A stretch of DNA of 64,000 nucleotides, from the NCBI RefSeq assembly GCF_009389715.1, contig NC_052395.1:2976001-3040000 (forward strand), given 5' to 3'. The notes below the pieces were generated by a model. The model searched no databases, was not told the DNA's origin, and saw only the letters and a program-made list of their open reading frames with translations. This document shows, in pieces, positions 1-12,700 of the stretch; positions within the stretch are counted from its first letter, which is position 1, and each line of letters starts with the position of its first letter. This stretch comes from Phoenix dactylifera (Eukaryota; Streptophyta; Magnoliopsida; Arecales; Arecaceae). Position numbers and translations under genes: made by a program.

Positions 1-204
1 TTTAGAGGCTACTGTAAAAATATATGTATACTGTAATAAAGAGGTTGTAAGTTTCATAATGATGGCCCTTACTAGAATCATGATACAAACCCATGACTTA
101 AGCCTCAAGCTCCCAGCAATTCCATGGTTGAGATGGTTAGTGCAGCGCTCATGTCCCACCTAACCATGGAAAAGCCTGGGAGCTTCCATCCAACCATTTG
201 TACC

Positions 205-465
205 CCATTTGTCGTGATTCAATCCACCTGGGAGCCACCTCAAGACCAACTTTGATGGCAATGTTATGGACGGAAGAGTTGGTGGAGGTGCAAGGTTTGT
301 GATCAGAGTTCCTGACTCATCTTTTTTGGTGATGCCTATCTTTATGATACAATAGAACATTGAGCGGAGCTAAATGAGGTACCGAATATGCCATCACTAT
401 TTTTAAGGGCTACTGATATTAGCTTGAAAGGAGATTCCAAAACAGTAATCAGCTGAAGTGCGAGT
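205..465 (+). pseudogene. LINE RNase H domain relic
   Basis: Conceptual translation in shifting plus-strand frames gives the signature of the RNase H domain carried by plant L1-type LINEs. Near 248-310 it reads NFDGNVMDGRVGGGARFVIR. After a frame change, 371-464 reads as an AEL...LKGDSKTVIS segment ending in a stop. Both match the order of motifs in the better-preserved LINE at 47.4-51.0 kb (NFNGSVLDGGCRGGAGFVIKD, then GAEL...EGDSATVIG), although in the opposite orientation. No reverse transcriptase is visible, because the window starts here or the copy is truncated. It is a dead fragment, not a host gene. Confidence 0.7.
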
Positions 466-2375
466 TCGAACACTCAGAAAACTTATGGCCAACCCTTACT
501 CCTGCTGAAATGGTCACTAGATCCCTGCTCATTATTTCCAATACAGAGGATGTACCTCCAGGCGATTTAATAAAAGGCATGCATTTCCGGGGGAGGGAAT
601 TGAATACTCTCATTTGCTAATGACGCATTCAGGAAGGGCTCGACTTAGCCCAAGTACAACGCAATTACTTCGTGCTAGACTCGTAGCCTGGGCCTTGAAA
701 CCACCTTTGTACAAAAGCACACCACCCACCGACCCTGTTATAATTGCCAGATTTCAAAGATGGGATCCATTCTTTTTTTATTATTCTTTTGATAAAGTGG
801 ATGCATCATATATTATCGATATGGTTAAAAAAAATCTAATAATAATAGATCCCGAAGCCCACAAAAGATATCTGGCCATAAGAGGCCACCTAACCAGCTG
901 TTCTGTTGGCCTCTTTATACATATGCATCGTCTGTAAAATCATCTCAGATTCTGATGTAGCTGATTGTGCTCATGTTAGAACAGTATAAGCAGTTGATGA
1001 TGCAAAAAAAAATAAATAAATAAATAAATAAATAAATAAAGAAAGAAGAAGAAAAGAAAAAAGAAAGAAGAAAAAGCGATCCCGCATCCGTTATTGCTTT
1101 TGTTAGAGTGGTCGCGTCACCGCTCATTCGACCCTTTCCCAAAGCCCACTAACTTCCCTTCGACAAAATCGGTGGCTCCCCACGATATGGTGACCACAAG
1201 AATGGGCCTACTACCAAAACGGACTGCTCACGTGCCATGGGCCTAATTCGATTGACTTGCAGCCAGCTTTAAATCCATATGTTTCTATTAGCTTGAGTTG
1301 GATCTTGGAGGGCTGTTCAAAATTTGCAGGGACCCAAGGATGTTGTACTTTCCAGGAAGGAATATATGCATGAAGAACAAAGTACAAACACATGGAAAAA
1401 GACTTTCAAAACTTTGGGAACTTCTAATTTCAGCAACTAATTAAATAACCACCTTCAATTTCAAATTCTAGATCCTTTTTGAGTAAAGGAAAAGAAAAGG
1501 AGCATATGACATACATAGTGCCTACAAAAGGCCACTGCAACTTGCCAACCCACATCATCAAACACCCAAGTTTGTTACGGTGGAATCTATTTTTTCCTTT
1601 TTTTTCCTCATTGAATGACATAAGAAGTTTGTTGCAAGGCTAAGGGTGAGGTGAGAGAGAAGAGAAGAAGGGGTGGCGGCATCCTCTTTCTTTCTTTCTT
1701 TCTTTTTTCTTTTCTTTTTGCCTCCATCACGTGCTAAGCAACATGGCTGGTGGTCTTCTCAAGGGCACGCTTGGGTCGAATCAAGGGGACAGTGTCCTCT
1801 GCCAGACTTGGTATCAGACCCAAAGGGAATGTCTCTGGCCTTGGGCTTTCCAAAGTACCAACACTAAATTAAAAGAAAGCACTAAGATTAGGGTTGACAA
1901 CCCAAGAGAAAAAGAGGCTCGCATGAGACACATTTTGAGGTGGTGAGTACTTCCAAGCTCTCAAGCCTCGGGCGCCTAATCATAGGAGTCATGATTCCTT
2001 AACTTTTATGTTCAAGAAAGCTTTGGCTGTAGAGTCAAGAAGATAAAGGATCAAAGGGTATTTGCCATGTTCTCTTAAACACATAAAGGAAGCAATCATG
2101 AAGACTATCATATGGGTGTTTGGGGTTAGGGTTTGCATGGAGAATGATAATGGTATTGGACCAAGGCTGCTTTATGGACGCAGTGAAAAGGTGGATTGGG
2201 ATAAAAAGGAGGAACAACACTACCATATCGATCAAAAAGGTGAACCTTTAATCCTTCTGGTGTTTGGAATTAGGATTTTGGTCAGGAAAAGTATCGCTGG
2301 GTGAAGGAAAAGGAAGATCCCTAACCACAAGTTAGGAACTGACTTGTGGTTCTTTTTTTTCCCTAACTTTTTGGG
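466..2375. other. intergenic sequence, no gene recognised
   Basis: This stretch lies between the LINE fragment and the 3' end of the bHLH gene. It holds short spurious reading frames, an A-rich microsatellite near 1.0 kb and a pyrimidine-rich stretch near 1.69-1.72 kb. The last few hundred bases should include the 3'UTR of the minus-strand bHLH gene. I see no convincing exon, RNA gene or terminal inverted repeat. Confidence 0.5.
1004..1040. repeat. (TAAA)n microsatellite
   Basis: An A run passes into about seven perfect TAAA units, followed by a GAAA/GAAGA-rich tail to about 1075. It is an ordinary plant simple-sequence repeat in intergenic DNA. Confidence 0.9.
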
Positions 2376-3650
2376 TTAGGGTTTTGGTTGGGTGAAAAGA
2401 GCGTGCATGGGATAGGTCTGGTTGAAAGGTGTTGGAAAGGGAAGTGCGGCACTGTTCATGTTGTCGAGTCTGTAACCTAGGGCTTCCAAGGTCTTGACTT
2501 GAGACTTGAGGAACTTGAGATAGTTGGCAGCCTCATCAAGCATTGAGGCAGTATCCATCTTGCTCCCCCCAGGGACCAGCCTCTGCAGCACCCTTAGCTT
2601 CTCACTGATCCTTTCTCTTCTGTGCCTGGCAGCCACAGTCTGGGGATCACTGGAGATCCTCACATTCTTCCTCTTTGGCTTCTCTACTGCCTCCTCCACT
2701 CCAAAGTTCACTGGCCTGAGAGCTGCAGCCCTGTAGATCATCTCCTTCACTTGTGCCATTGCCTCGGTGTCAGGCTCGTATCTGCTCTCACCATCGAAGT
2801 AGATGCCTGAAGAAGACCCCAAATGCTTCTCAGATCTCGATTTCTTCGGTTTGCGCCCATTCCCAAAGCTAATATGAAAGCCAGTGAAATGGTTCTCCTC
2901 CAGTTTTCTCTTAGTAGAGATGGGCTTGCTTCTTCTGGCTTGTTCGTCGCGAGCTTGGTCAGGGTTTGAAATGCCAGACCGAGTTCGGTCTGGTTTCGAA
3001 GAGCCTTGTGAGACCGAGGCCATCTCCTCTCGATTCGGCCGACGGTGATCGAAGGAGCCATGGTTCTCGGACTCACCTGAAGAGGTATTACCACAGCAGC
3101 TCAAATTACGAATGTTTTCGCTGCTCGAAAAGATTGTCGAGATGCCTTCCTCGTCGTTTGCAATGTCGCCGAGGACTCGTAATTCCTCCGAAGAGCTGAA
3201 GTTTTCGGCGAGGCTATCGAATGGATCGACAGCTTCGGAGCTGGTGATGGGCGGAAGAGAAGAACGTAATTGATCAGAAGATAAAACATCTCCCCAAGTG
3301 GAACTGATTCCTGATTTCTCAGGAATAGAATCGGCCGCTGCTAAACTTATCGCTTCGTGGCGCTGCAGGAAATCCAGATCCAAATTATTGCTTACCGAAT
3401 CCAAGGCGGGAGCTAACATTTCTACCATCTCATCAACTCTATCGAACGAACTCATTTCGCTAGCCTGAACCCCTTGGAGCTTTAATCCTGAAGCGTAGAA
3501 AGCTCGATCTAGTTCAGCCTGGTCGCTCGTATTACTGTATTCTTCATTGGATTCTGAAAAATTGTCATACTGGTTGCTCCATAAGCATGATGGAATTGAA
3601 GAGATATCACTTGCGATGTTTGCTGAATTATCCCAGCCCAAACTATCCAT
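2376..3650 (-). CDS. bHLH87: bHLH transcription factor, bHLH87/HECATE-like
   Basis: A 424-residue nuclear transcription factor on one uninterrupted coding exon. The bHLH domain is near the C terminus, about residues 335-390: basic segment [17 protein letters not shown], helix 1 ending VLQRLVPGG, loop SKMDTAS, helix 2 [20 protein letters not shown]. The QxxxAxxxR basic region, with Ala where E-box binders have Glu, and the LVPGG loop are hallmarks of group VIII proteins (HECATE, INDEHISCENT, bHLH87); the long N-terminal half fits bHLH87. A basic cluster, [10 protein letters not shown], could be a nuclear signal. The start is placed at 3650 (MDSLGWDN) because the in-frame extension to 3719 crosses a splice acceptor at 3682 and looks intronic. 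HECATE-class factors act in reproductive and meristem development; a role here is inference only. Confidence 0.88.
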   Translation of the reverse strand: MDSLGWDNSANIASDISSIPSCLWSNQYDNFSESNEEYSNTSDQAELDRAFYASGLKLQGVQASEMSSFDRVDEMVEMLAPALDSVSNNLDLDFLQRHEAISLAAADSIPEKSGISSTWGDVLSSDQLRSSLPPITSSEAVDPFDSLAENFSSSEELRVLGDIANDEEGISTIFSSSENIRNLSCCGNTSSGESENHGSFDHRRPNREEMASVSQGSSKPDRTRSGISNPDQARDEQARRSKPISTKRKLEENHFTGFHISFGNGRKPKKSRSEKHLGSSSGIYFDGESRYEPDTEAMAQVKEMIYRAAALRPVNFGVEEAVEKPKRKNVRISSDPQTVAARHRRERISEKLRVLQRLVPGGSKMDTASMLDEAANYLKFLKSQVKTLEALGYRLDNMNSAALPFPTPFNQTYPMHALFTQPKP

Positions 3651-3681
3651 CTCCCGAGTTGGTTCTCTTATGGTATGATGC

Positions 3682-3893
3682 CTGAATGCCAATAGGAACA
3701 AAGTTTTAATCACATGCACATGCTACAGGAGAGAAAATAAACACAATATTCATATGCAACATCTAATTTGAAGTCCTAGACAACATTTTGAATATTCTAT
3801 TATCATTTTCGAATGCGCTATCAAAAAACTTTTATGGGAATCTGAGGGATAAATAATTAGCAGAAAAATTGTTTCATCAGTCATGACTCCTAC
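3682..3893 (-). other. 5'UTR intron of the bHLH gene
   Basis: Read on the minus strand, TCAGAAG/GTAGGAG gives a good donor at 3893 and TTGGCATTCAG/GCATC a good acceptor at 3682, about 30 bases before the chosen ATG at 3650. The in-frame upstream ATG at 3719 lies inside this intron, which supports the shorter protein. Confidence 0.65.
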
Positions 3894-4030
3894 CTTCTGA
3901 AGATCGAGTAACGTACCACCAAAGCTAGAAATCTGGACTGACTTTTGCCTTTGAACAGAGGACTTTTTATCTCCAGACCTCTCTCACAGGCTCGAAGAGA
4001 ACAACCGCTAGCTGAATTTTATCGGTGCTG

Positions 4031-4042
4031 CCCTTTTATATA
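4031..4042 (-). promoter_or_regulatory. TATA box of the bHLH gene
   Basis: The minus strand reads TATATAAAAGGG, a strong plant TATA box. It predicts a transcription start near 4000-4010 and a roughly 110-base first leader exon before the 5'UTR intron at 3893. Confidence 0.6.
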
Positions 4043-4946
4043 ATGTGGCAGTGATATCAGGAATCAGTCATGACGACATATGCTGCAAGGAGGAAGAAAG
4101 CAAGCGTTTGCTAACGTCAGTTTTAGCAACTGAAATCTTGTAGCCAACTGTGTACTAAGAGACAAGGCATTAAAACTCCATGATTTTACGATAAGACGCA
4201 CCAAAACTACAAGGCCGCAGAGACAAGTAACCAAACAACAAGAAAGGAAAAAATCAACGAAGGAGATTGTATAGAGATGTTTTCTTCTCTACCTTTGGAT
4301 TTCCATGAAGAAGGTGATGCTCTCTGTTCTGTGATCTGTTCCTAGAAGGTGAGCTTATAAAGAGGAGGCATGCAGAAATGGTCCTCACTGATAGTTGTAC
4401 ATGAGCTCTTTTTTTTTAAAAAAAAAAAAAGGTTTGCTGTATTGGATTTTTAAAAGAAAGATGGAGGCTTTTTGAGGGCTGTCAGTTTGGGGGGGGAGGG
4501 GAGGACTTGAGAGCAGATGGGCAGCATATGAGGCTTCTGAAGAAGGATTTAAAAATGGATTCAAGCTGGGAAAAGGCCTTCACCTCTTTTGGTGGCTTGT
4601 GCTTATTCCATGCGCTCTGCCAACTTTCAGTAGGCTGCAGTAAGAGTTTGAGCACCACACTCTCTTGTCTAGAGAAACTATAGTATTAAAGATCTAATCA
4701 AACCTACAAATTGGCCTTATGGTGCTTATAGTTGTAATTAAAGGTCATGGTAATTGATATTGGTAACTCTAAACGTCTCTATCCTTCTTGGTTTGGTTGA
4801 TGTAACGTTCCTACCGACAGATTAATATATTAGAAATATGCATTAAAAAATATTAGAAATGGAATGCGTGTATGAACCTTCAGAGAGAGGTCCACTTCAA
4901 TGTCTTGACCTTTATACAATGTATTCATGAACACACATATCGACGC

Positions 4947-4980
4947 GAGAGAGAGAGAGAGAGAGACGGAGAGAGAGAGA
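4947..4980. repeat. (GA)n microsatellite
   Basis: An imperfect GAGAGA tract broken by one ACGGA interruption, in AT-rich upstream DNA of the bHLH gene. Confidence 0.9.
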
Positions 4981-5307
4981 GGACCCAATAAGCTTTTCTG
5001 GACTCTCCTTTTCCCTCTTTCTCCTACTAATCTTCTGGACTATGTTCAAATAGGTTTTCTTTTTTTTTTTTTTGAGAAGATTCAAATAGTACCTATAATA
5101 AAATAATAATTTTCAGAAAAATAACAAACAAAAGCAACAAGAGGATGTTTCAAACATAAATAGGCGATAATATATAATAGAGAGAGTGAGAGGATATTTT
5201 GGATTAGGTTCAAGTGGTATAACTATAGTGGTTTTAAATTGAAGAATCAGTAAAGCAACAAGAATATGCTGAAAAAGATGAGACTAGAGGATGTGTGTGT
5301 CTCTCGG

Positions 5308-5348
5308 TAGATAGATAGATAGATAGATAGGGAGAGAGAGAGAGAGAG
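5308..5348. repeat. compound (TAGA)n(GA)n microsatellite
   Basis: Five to six TAGA units pass directly into a run of GA dinucleotides, immediately after a short GT/CT stretch. This kind of compound repeat is often length-polymorphic. Confidence 0.9.
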
Positions 5349-6494
5349 CAAACAAACTATTTTGGGCTATGCATTAAATAATACTAACAAACATTTTTGC
5401 TGCACTTGTTAAAATGAATAGCAAAACAACTAGAGTATGTTGGAATATCTTAATATGCGCGCTATTTCTAAGGGCAAAGGAATATTACAAGGAAAAAAAA
5501 GATTCTATTTAGAATTAGAGATCATGTGCCACTGTTTTGTACTCGCGTTTTGCCCCATGCATCTTGCAAATGCAGTTTAGGAACTCATCCATGATCGTGG
5601 TTGAGATGTTACCAGCTGAGGAGAGATTTTGAAATTCAAAGAGTTCCTTGCATGCTTCTAGACTTGCCACGTAGCCGGTCTTAGTTGGTATATTAAGGGT
5701 CTCATGGAAGGATATAATTGGCCGGTCCTTCACATGGGTTGTGGTCAGTTCCGAAGCGTATCACTTTCAAAGTCTTATTTCTACTATTTAATATTTGTCT
5801 TCCCTTCTCTTCAACACCATGGATAGAGAAGTTTGCCTTCTCTTTGCTCAATTTTTTTTGGATTGGTTGTCAATTTTTTCAGCTTTTCTCCATTGTTTTT
5901 CACCCAAATCTCACCGTCCAATCCTTCATAATGAAATGAGTAGTGTAGCTTCGACTGGGATCATGAACCGATGAAAAGGATGCAAGAATCAATTCTAACA
6001 TTATTAATATAACAAATGCAGGTAATTGATGAGGCACTGAATGGAATGCAAGTATTAACAGAAAATTTATGTCACTCAGAGCTATGACCCGGAAATGATC
6101 AAGGCCCAAGCTGCTTCATGAACAATCTGGAATAAACATGAATAAAACCAATTTATCTAGCTTTATTCCGTCGAACAATCGTTTCAGCACCAGAATAAAG
6201 CAAATCGAAGGAAAGGTACTTTTGAAACTTCAGAAAAGTTGAAAAGGAACGAGGCTTCATTCAAGTTTTTCTTAATCGGCAATTCACCAACATAAAGATT
6301 TGCAATGCAAGCAACAATTTATTGAATAAATCTATCTGGCCGAAATAGTTGAATAATTTTGCTCAAGCCTACGCCTCCAATCTTTTTCTTCCCGAGTTAT
6401 ACAACAACTTGGCTCAAATTATGCAGGAAACAAACAAGGCCAGAGATAAGATTGGGCCACAAGCATGCGCCCACAGGCATGGCATGAAGCTCGT

Positions 6495-6751
6495 GATGAA
6501 ATCTCTCTCGATATGTTTTTGATAGGAATTCTTAGTCTTGATGTTTTTAATAACCAATTCAATTACTGGAAACCATTTATGTGATCGCAGTAATTGCATC
6601 AACTATTCTACTGGCCTTTGGCATGATGAAATCTGTCTCGATGTTTTTCTGATAGAAATTCGTAGTCTTGATGTTTTTAATAACCAATTCAGTTACTGGA
6701 AACCATTTATGTGATCGCAGTAATTGCATCAACTATTCTACTGGCCTTTGG
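6495..6751. repeat. 130-bp tandem duplication
   Basis: Two head-to-tail copies begin with GATGAAATCT at 6495 and 6625. They run through the shared ends GTGATCGCAGTAATTGCATC and TTCTACTGGCCTTTGG. By eye they differ at only a handful of positions, so the duplication is fairly recent. No coding function is visible; spurious minus-strand frames cross it. Confidence 0.9.
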
Positions 6752-6829
6752 GTTACAGAATGCCACAGTTTCTGAGAAGATACTGTTGAAATTAGAATGA
6801 TTGAGAGGAAGAGGGGGAAAGCGAAATTT

Positions 6830-7180
6830 TTTCAGGGACCAGCAATTCGAGCGCGTGCAGGCGCTGGGCCCCGCTCAACAATCATTGGATCTCCATCCTC
6901 TTTTCTCTCCCCATGGGCGGGGACCGGCCCGGGTGTTACGTTCGCGGTCGATGAGTTATTTCTGTTGCTCAGGCTTCCCGCCCGCGCTGACGTGTGGCGT
7001 CGCTAGTCCGAGCCTGAGATTTTTCTGGTGGGTCCCTGCCCCGCTATAAGCTCGTGGGGGTGACATCGCTTCGGTGGACGTGGAGCTGTCCGATTGGGGG
7101 AGGCCCCGGCCGATCCCCTGCTCGCACATGGGGATCAAAGCAGTCGGGACCAGCCAGCAGGTGTAGATCCTCAATTGGAT
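6830..7180. other. GC- and CpG-rich island
   Basis: A block of about 350 bases is far richer in G+C and CpG than its AT-rich surroundings (7.2-7.6 kb is extremely AT-rich). It contains GGGCCC, GACCGGCCCGGG and GCTGACGTGTGGCGTC stretches. Several frames are open only because GC-rich DNA has few stops. It could be a promoter island, a captured gene fragment or part of an unrecognised transposon; nothing identifies it. Confidence 0.45.
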
Positions 7181-9712
7181 CGCATTCATAAATTGCTATA
7201 ATAGTTTTGAGTTAAATTCATATACAATTATGATTGGATATAAGATTGACAAAAAATTTATCAACTTAAATCCGGTATATTTATTAAACCGATCAATAAA
7301 TAATAAATAATCTAATTCAATTGATAATGAATTAAAATAACTTAAACATATTAATTTATAATAAGTTGAAACAAGTTAAACATATTAAATAATATTTTAT
7401 TCCATTCTTAATTGTTTGCTGCGTTAGTTACATAAAAATATCAAAAAGGTAACTTTCTTTTTTTTCCATAAAAAAGAAAATTGAAATATTAGACGGTTTG
7501 CGCAAACATTTTATACCTTTTAGTTGGCATGAATTTTCTTTTCTAACTTTATAATTCAATAGACGGTAACTTTATGAATTTTCTTTTAGTTGCAAGGGAC
7601 TTGAGTTCACCTCATAGCATGGCTATTGTTTGGAGCCGGGAATCTCTTGGGATCTAGTTGTTTCCCACAGTGGTCCTGGGGAAATTGTTTGGTTGCACGT
7701 CCTTGCGGCACTGCTGACTGTCTTGCACATATCCGTGATACAGTGATCATCGATCATCTAGTGGAATCCAAACCGTGTGGAAATCTATCTTGTCATTATG
7801 ATCTGTTGTGGAGAGACAAGGTAGGGGACCTCCCTAAGAAGAAGGGAACGAGAAGGCATCCACATCCCTAGTGCAAATTGCATTATTATGCAGGCTTTTC
7901 TGCTAGATGATGCTTCACATCAGTTCACAAATTTATTTTCTAATACGTCAGTAATCGACAGGCATCACATCTAGAGTGGAAGTGCTTTACCACTGTGGAA
8001 GTCGAACGGAAACTCTTCGAATTAGGCCTCTAACATATTATTTCTATCAGACACTTTTCGCGATTTTGCTTGCATGCCCCGCATGCACGTTGACCTATTA
8101 CCAACAAATGGATGGTATAGCTCCGTGCAACCACTTGGCGCTCTGATTTCCTTTTCCTGTTTCAGCACCGAACCAAATGAATGGCAGAGGGCATAGCATG
8201 ATGGATAGGAGACTCGATCCTACCTTTTAACATCCGAGGAAAGCCTCGAGTCTGGATGCCACGCACCACTGCGCCCTTTTATTTTTTTTTCCCCCTTCTT
8301 GACGGCAGTGCAGCTGCAGCCTTGAGTGAGGGAGAGAGAGATCCCTCTGATCAAGAAGCAGCTTCCAGCGGACCACCTCATCCCCATCGCCATCACACGC
8401 GGCCATGGCTTTCAGCAGGCTTCCTTCTGGTCAATTGAATGCTTATCCACCGGAATTGGTTCATGCATCGTCCACCCCCAAAACCCTCCGAACCATTTTG
8501 TCACATCCATTGGCTGCATTCAGGACAGGAGGGGGAGGGAGGTCCTATCAACACTCTCCCTCGACCCAACAAACATCCCCATCCAGCCTGAATTGATCCG
8601 CCAACCAACGTGATGCAACCCTGACGGAGCTTTGCCTCGAGACCCACACTATCGACCACAGGCGTACAGACACAATGTTCCACTGTTTCATAGGAACATC
8701 AAGGTCTAAACGCACCAGCATACCCAATTTATGCTATTGCTTCCCTTCTGATTAAATTCACATCTCCGTTGTCCTCTTATATATACACAAATAAAGTACA
8801 GACTGAAAATGCAAAAAGATAGTGGTAAACTTGCCCGTCTCAAATTACTCTGGTGGGAATATTGAGAACAAGCACAAATTGAAACTTCAGTTCTTCCTTA
8901 TCTTGTATCAGGCGACCAAAAGGTGGAGATGAAAGTGCAGCTCTGAGGTCGACGGGAAGGTAAAATTAACCAGGATGGTCCCCCCCCGGGGTTGCATCAG
9001 ATGCTGGGGGCCACGCGGGGTTTGAAACGCATCCGATCAGCAGGATGGTTTGACTCTCCTTCAATGCCCAGTTACCGACGGACTCGGGCAAAACAGATCA
9101 ATTACATGTATGTGGGCCCAGCATTCAGAAGTTCTATAGATCAATCGGTAGAGATGTTTACCTCGACGGATCCCTGACTTCCCTCCATAAGCATGACTGC
9201 ACCGAAACTTCATTACTCGGTAATGACTCCTAGTTAAAAGCTACTACAACCAGTAATCCGTTTTGTAGTTCATAGCACTGCAATATATATTTTTTTGTAC
9301 CACAATATAGATAAATAACCTACGCTTTGGAGCACAATGCTAAGTTGTCTATTTTTCTTTTGACATGATCCAAAATTGGACCATCCACTGTAGCGATCCA
9401 TCCAATCATGGATTACAAAGATTGTCAACAGCAATGGCAAACCTGTTATACCTCCATTTCATATACCACAACCTAGTTTCATCTTATAAAGTGTGAACTA
9501 GGTTCTGGAACGGAGCTGCCATTCTTTTATACAACAGTAGGGAACAGTGTCAGATGACAGACCACAGCTGACATATTGGAAGGTAACTGGCACCATGACT
9601 GCAGCATTTAGAGAAATACAGCATACAAGGCATGTCAGGAGAACCACAACGTCAAATCCTGTATCAGCGGTGTAAAAGACGATATCTGGAGCTTTCACAG
9701 AGAGTGGATTCG

Positions 9713-12700
9713 CTACAGGTCTATCATCCGCCCACGAAGAATAGCTTCAGCCTTCCTCACCTCCATCACAGGCCCAATGATGAAAACCTATGTGGATGGC
9801 ACCAGTCAGATGAATTATTACCAGGACAAACATATAAAATGAACTAAAAGACTCCATAAGCTTCAGTCCTCTGATAAAACTAACAGACTCTTGTCCATTG
9901 CTGCAGTGGTATCCATTGGTTGCACATGAAACCCACAGGCATGGGATCAATGGGAATAGTTTTCAAGAAATAATTAATGATTACATAAAAGCTATAATGC
10001 AGAATATAAAGAAACCGGGCATATCTTTTTGTTCCCCAGATGCATTGTTCAATCGATGTGGTATGAGAAGACTCCCATGCCAACAGACTTGAGTACCAAG
10101 AGTAAACCTCAAGGTTGTGAAATCATATTCGATGTTTTTTCAATAAACAAGAGAACTTGTAGTTAGCCAGCTTTGGACATATTTCATTCTCTTTATCTAT
10201 ATTATAAATGCCTAATATAAGGACCAATTACACATTAAGTTTCATCAACACAATTTAAAGAAATACCAAGAGTACTACATGCTGTACAAACCCCATTTCT
10301 TCTTTAACTGCATCATGCATGCCCAGTATGAGACCAATAAAAAGTGACATTTACTAAATGAATTACTGATTTTGATCAATGATCATCAAAATAATTATCC
10401 ACAACCACAAACACAAGAAACTAGACATTACATACCAAAATTTGCAAGACTCATACTTGATATTGCATAGCATGCATATTCACATTTGTCTAGATCAGAG
10501 AACTTTATCAGAAAGATTCAAATAAGACCTTGTACTGCTTCTACTGTACTTGTTAAAGGTATTTCTTGGGCATTTGAACAATGAAAGAATGGGATTTCTA
10601 TGTGAATCTGCACATTCGTAAGGCTGAAATACTAATCATCTGCTCAGCATTTTTCATTGTCTATGACATAATTACCGCTTGTACTTATAATAACATGATT
10701 TTTAGAAGAAGCAGCAGGTCACCGACTCTGTAAGGAAAAAGGAGAAAGATAAAGACTTTACTTGGATCGTTGGAAAAATAAAAAAGACCAGATGACGAAC
10801 ATTACTGGTCTGGAACTTGAACATTTTAATGACATGACCATCATATGGAAAGTCTGATAGTTTATAGTAGAAAACTTTATCATCATTTTGTCGGTCTTCC
10901 AGAAAGCATTGGAGGTTACTAGCCTGGAATTCATATCATAAATAATGGTCAAAAGGTAAACACCCCAGACTACTATAAGAGATATTAAAGGCAACAAACA
11001 GTTTATATTTATGATTTTAGAGACAGTGCAGAGCCATCACAAATTCAAATAACTAATAAATTTGAGGATAAAAGTTCATCAAAATAGAAAGTTCAAATCA
11101 TAGGCCTAATGCCAATAACATTAGAAAAGGGTTCGGGTTGTATATTTCGTGCAAAAGAATGATCTTCTTTCGCAATGTCAACCACTGGATCGCATCTCAC
11201 ACAGATCACAAAGCACTCCAAACTTTTCTTTCATCCGCCTGCCCAGATCTTGAAGTGGCCATTGCGCAAGCCAGCAGTTGAGGTCACAAAAGAAGGTGAA
11301 TCATTCCTTCGCACGAAAGATACAACCCCAGTGGATTAGAAAATGCTCTTTTCCCACAGATGTTATGCAGTTTTTGGCACTGGGGACTCAGGGACCAGCT
11401 AGCATTCTTTCTTGCAAGTCATGATATGTTACAATTATGCGACCAAGGTGTTGTATCATTAATTTAGGTTAGTGCCTCATGCATAGCCAGAACAGCCCCT
11501 TCGAGATACCAACACAACCAAGTTTACCTTGTCAGGAGGACCCTTAGCACCACCAATGAGAATCTCTGCACTGCAATATACAAAACAGAATGAAACATTC
11601 AACTCAAGAAGGATAAAAGAAAATAAAAATTAACACTAACCGAATTGATATAAATAGTTTTGCAAACACATTACATGCATAATCAGCTTACTTGCAACAT
11701 TCTTTTACTGATCGAATAGAGGCACCTTTTTTCCCAATAACTCGTCCCATTTTCCCTGGAGGAACATTTAGCACGGAGAGTATCTCTTCTTCAGGGACAT
11801 AACCTTCAGCAGCTAGGATATCTGGGTGTAACATCAAATAAAGTCAAAAAATCATGCCACTTCAATAGAAAAGTTCAAACAATTATGCCACTTCAATATT
11901 GCCAAATTGTCCAGTAAGTTGCAAACCAAAAACTCCAATAAAAGAGACATCCTATACATAAAAGCAATACATTTCCCTGAAGCAAGCAAAAAATTTTCTT
12001 GCTTTGAGCTCTTTCATGACCCAGCCAGACCTTTGATTGCATTCCTTTTTCGAATCTTGTAAAAAGCCCTTCAATCTTTGTATTAACATCTGACAATAAA
12101 TCTAACTACAGTGCATTCTCAAAAGTATATACTTAAGGTCATCGGTTTGCAAGTCAATTCTACACCAAAGAGCAGAGTAGTTATATGTTTGCAACTATTT
12201 TGGATCAATTTATCTTATGTACCCGGTGGCAACATGGAATGGAATTAGTGTTTGCCGAACCAAACCAAACAGAGCGATTCAGTCCGCACCGGACCCCGAC
12301 TGAGCAGACATGAAATCGGGATGGCTCTGCGCCATTCGAATTGGTTCGGCTTATAAAACACTGCCCAATTTTCGCCAAAGGCTTGATTACTCTCCTTCTC
12401 TCTCTCCTCTTAGATGCTGACTGATGCCAACCGACTCCTTCACCCTCGAACGATATTGAAGATGAAACCCTTGCTCTCGATTAATGCCAAAGATGATGCA
12501 ATCGCCCACAATCAACACAAATTATGATGCTATCGCCCCCAATCGACACCACTGAAGCCTTTGCCAACATCTCCAACTCCGATTGTCAGTTTAGGGTAAG
12601 GATTTGAGGCTTCCAGCTGCCGCTGCTGATGAGGTAAGCCCCTCTCTCCCCCCTCTCCCTCTCCCTCCATCCCTCCTTCTCTTCCTCCCTCTCCCCCCCT

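Larger units (their letters stand above)
4043..9712. other. intergenic region, no gene recognised
   Basis: This is the upstream region of the bHLH gene and the downstream flank of the exonuclease-KH gene. Beyond the repeats and GC-rich island listed separately, I see only short frames without recognisable domains. A 72-codon minus-strand frame at 5515-5733 has a protein-like composition but no family I recognise and no splice context. 7.2-7.6 kb is very AT-rich. The last few hundred bases probably include the 3'UTR of the downstream minus-strand gene. Confidence 0.5.

Noticed and set aside
3651..3719. In-frame N-terminal extension of the bHLH protein from an ATG at 3719
   Set aside because: The extension lies across a good splice acceptor at 3682 inside a probable 5'UTR intron, and does not look like protein.
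5515..5733. 72-codon minus-strand frame as a gene
   Set aside because: No start or splice context, no recognised domain, and flanks are AT-rich. Kept only as a remark in the intergenic entry.
8256..8683. Overlapping 60-95-codon frames on both strands
   Set aside because: They compete in three frames without conserved motifs. Probably non-coding.
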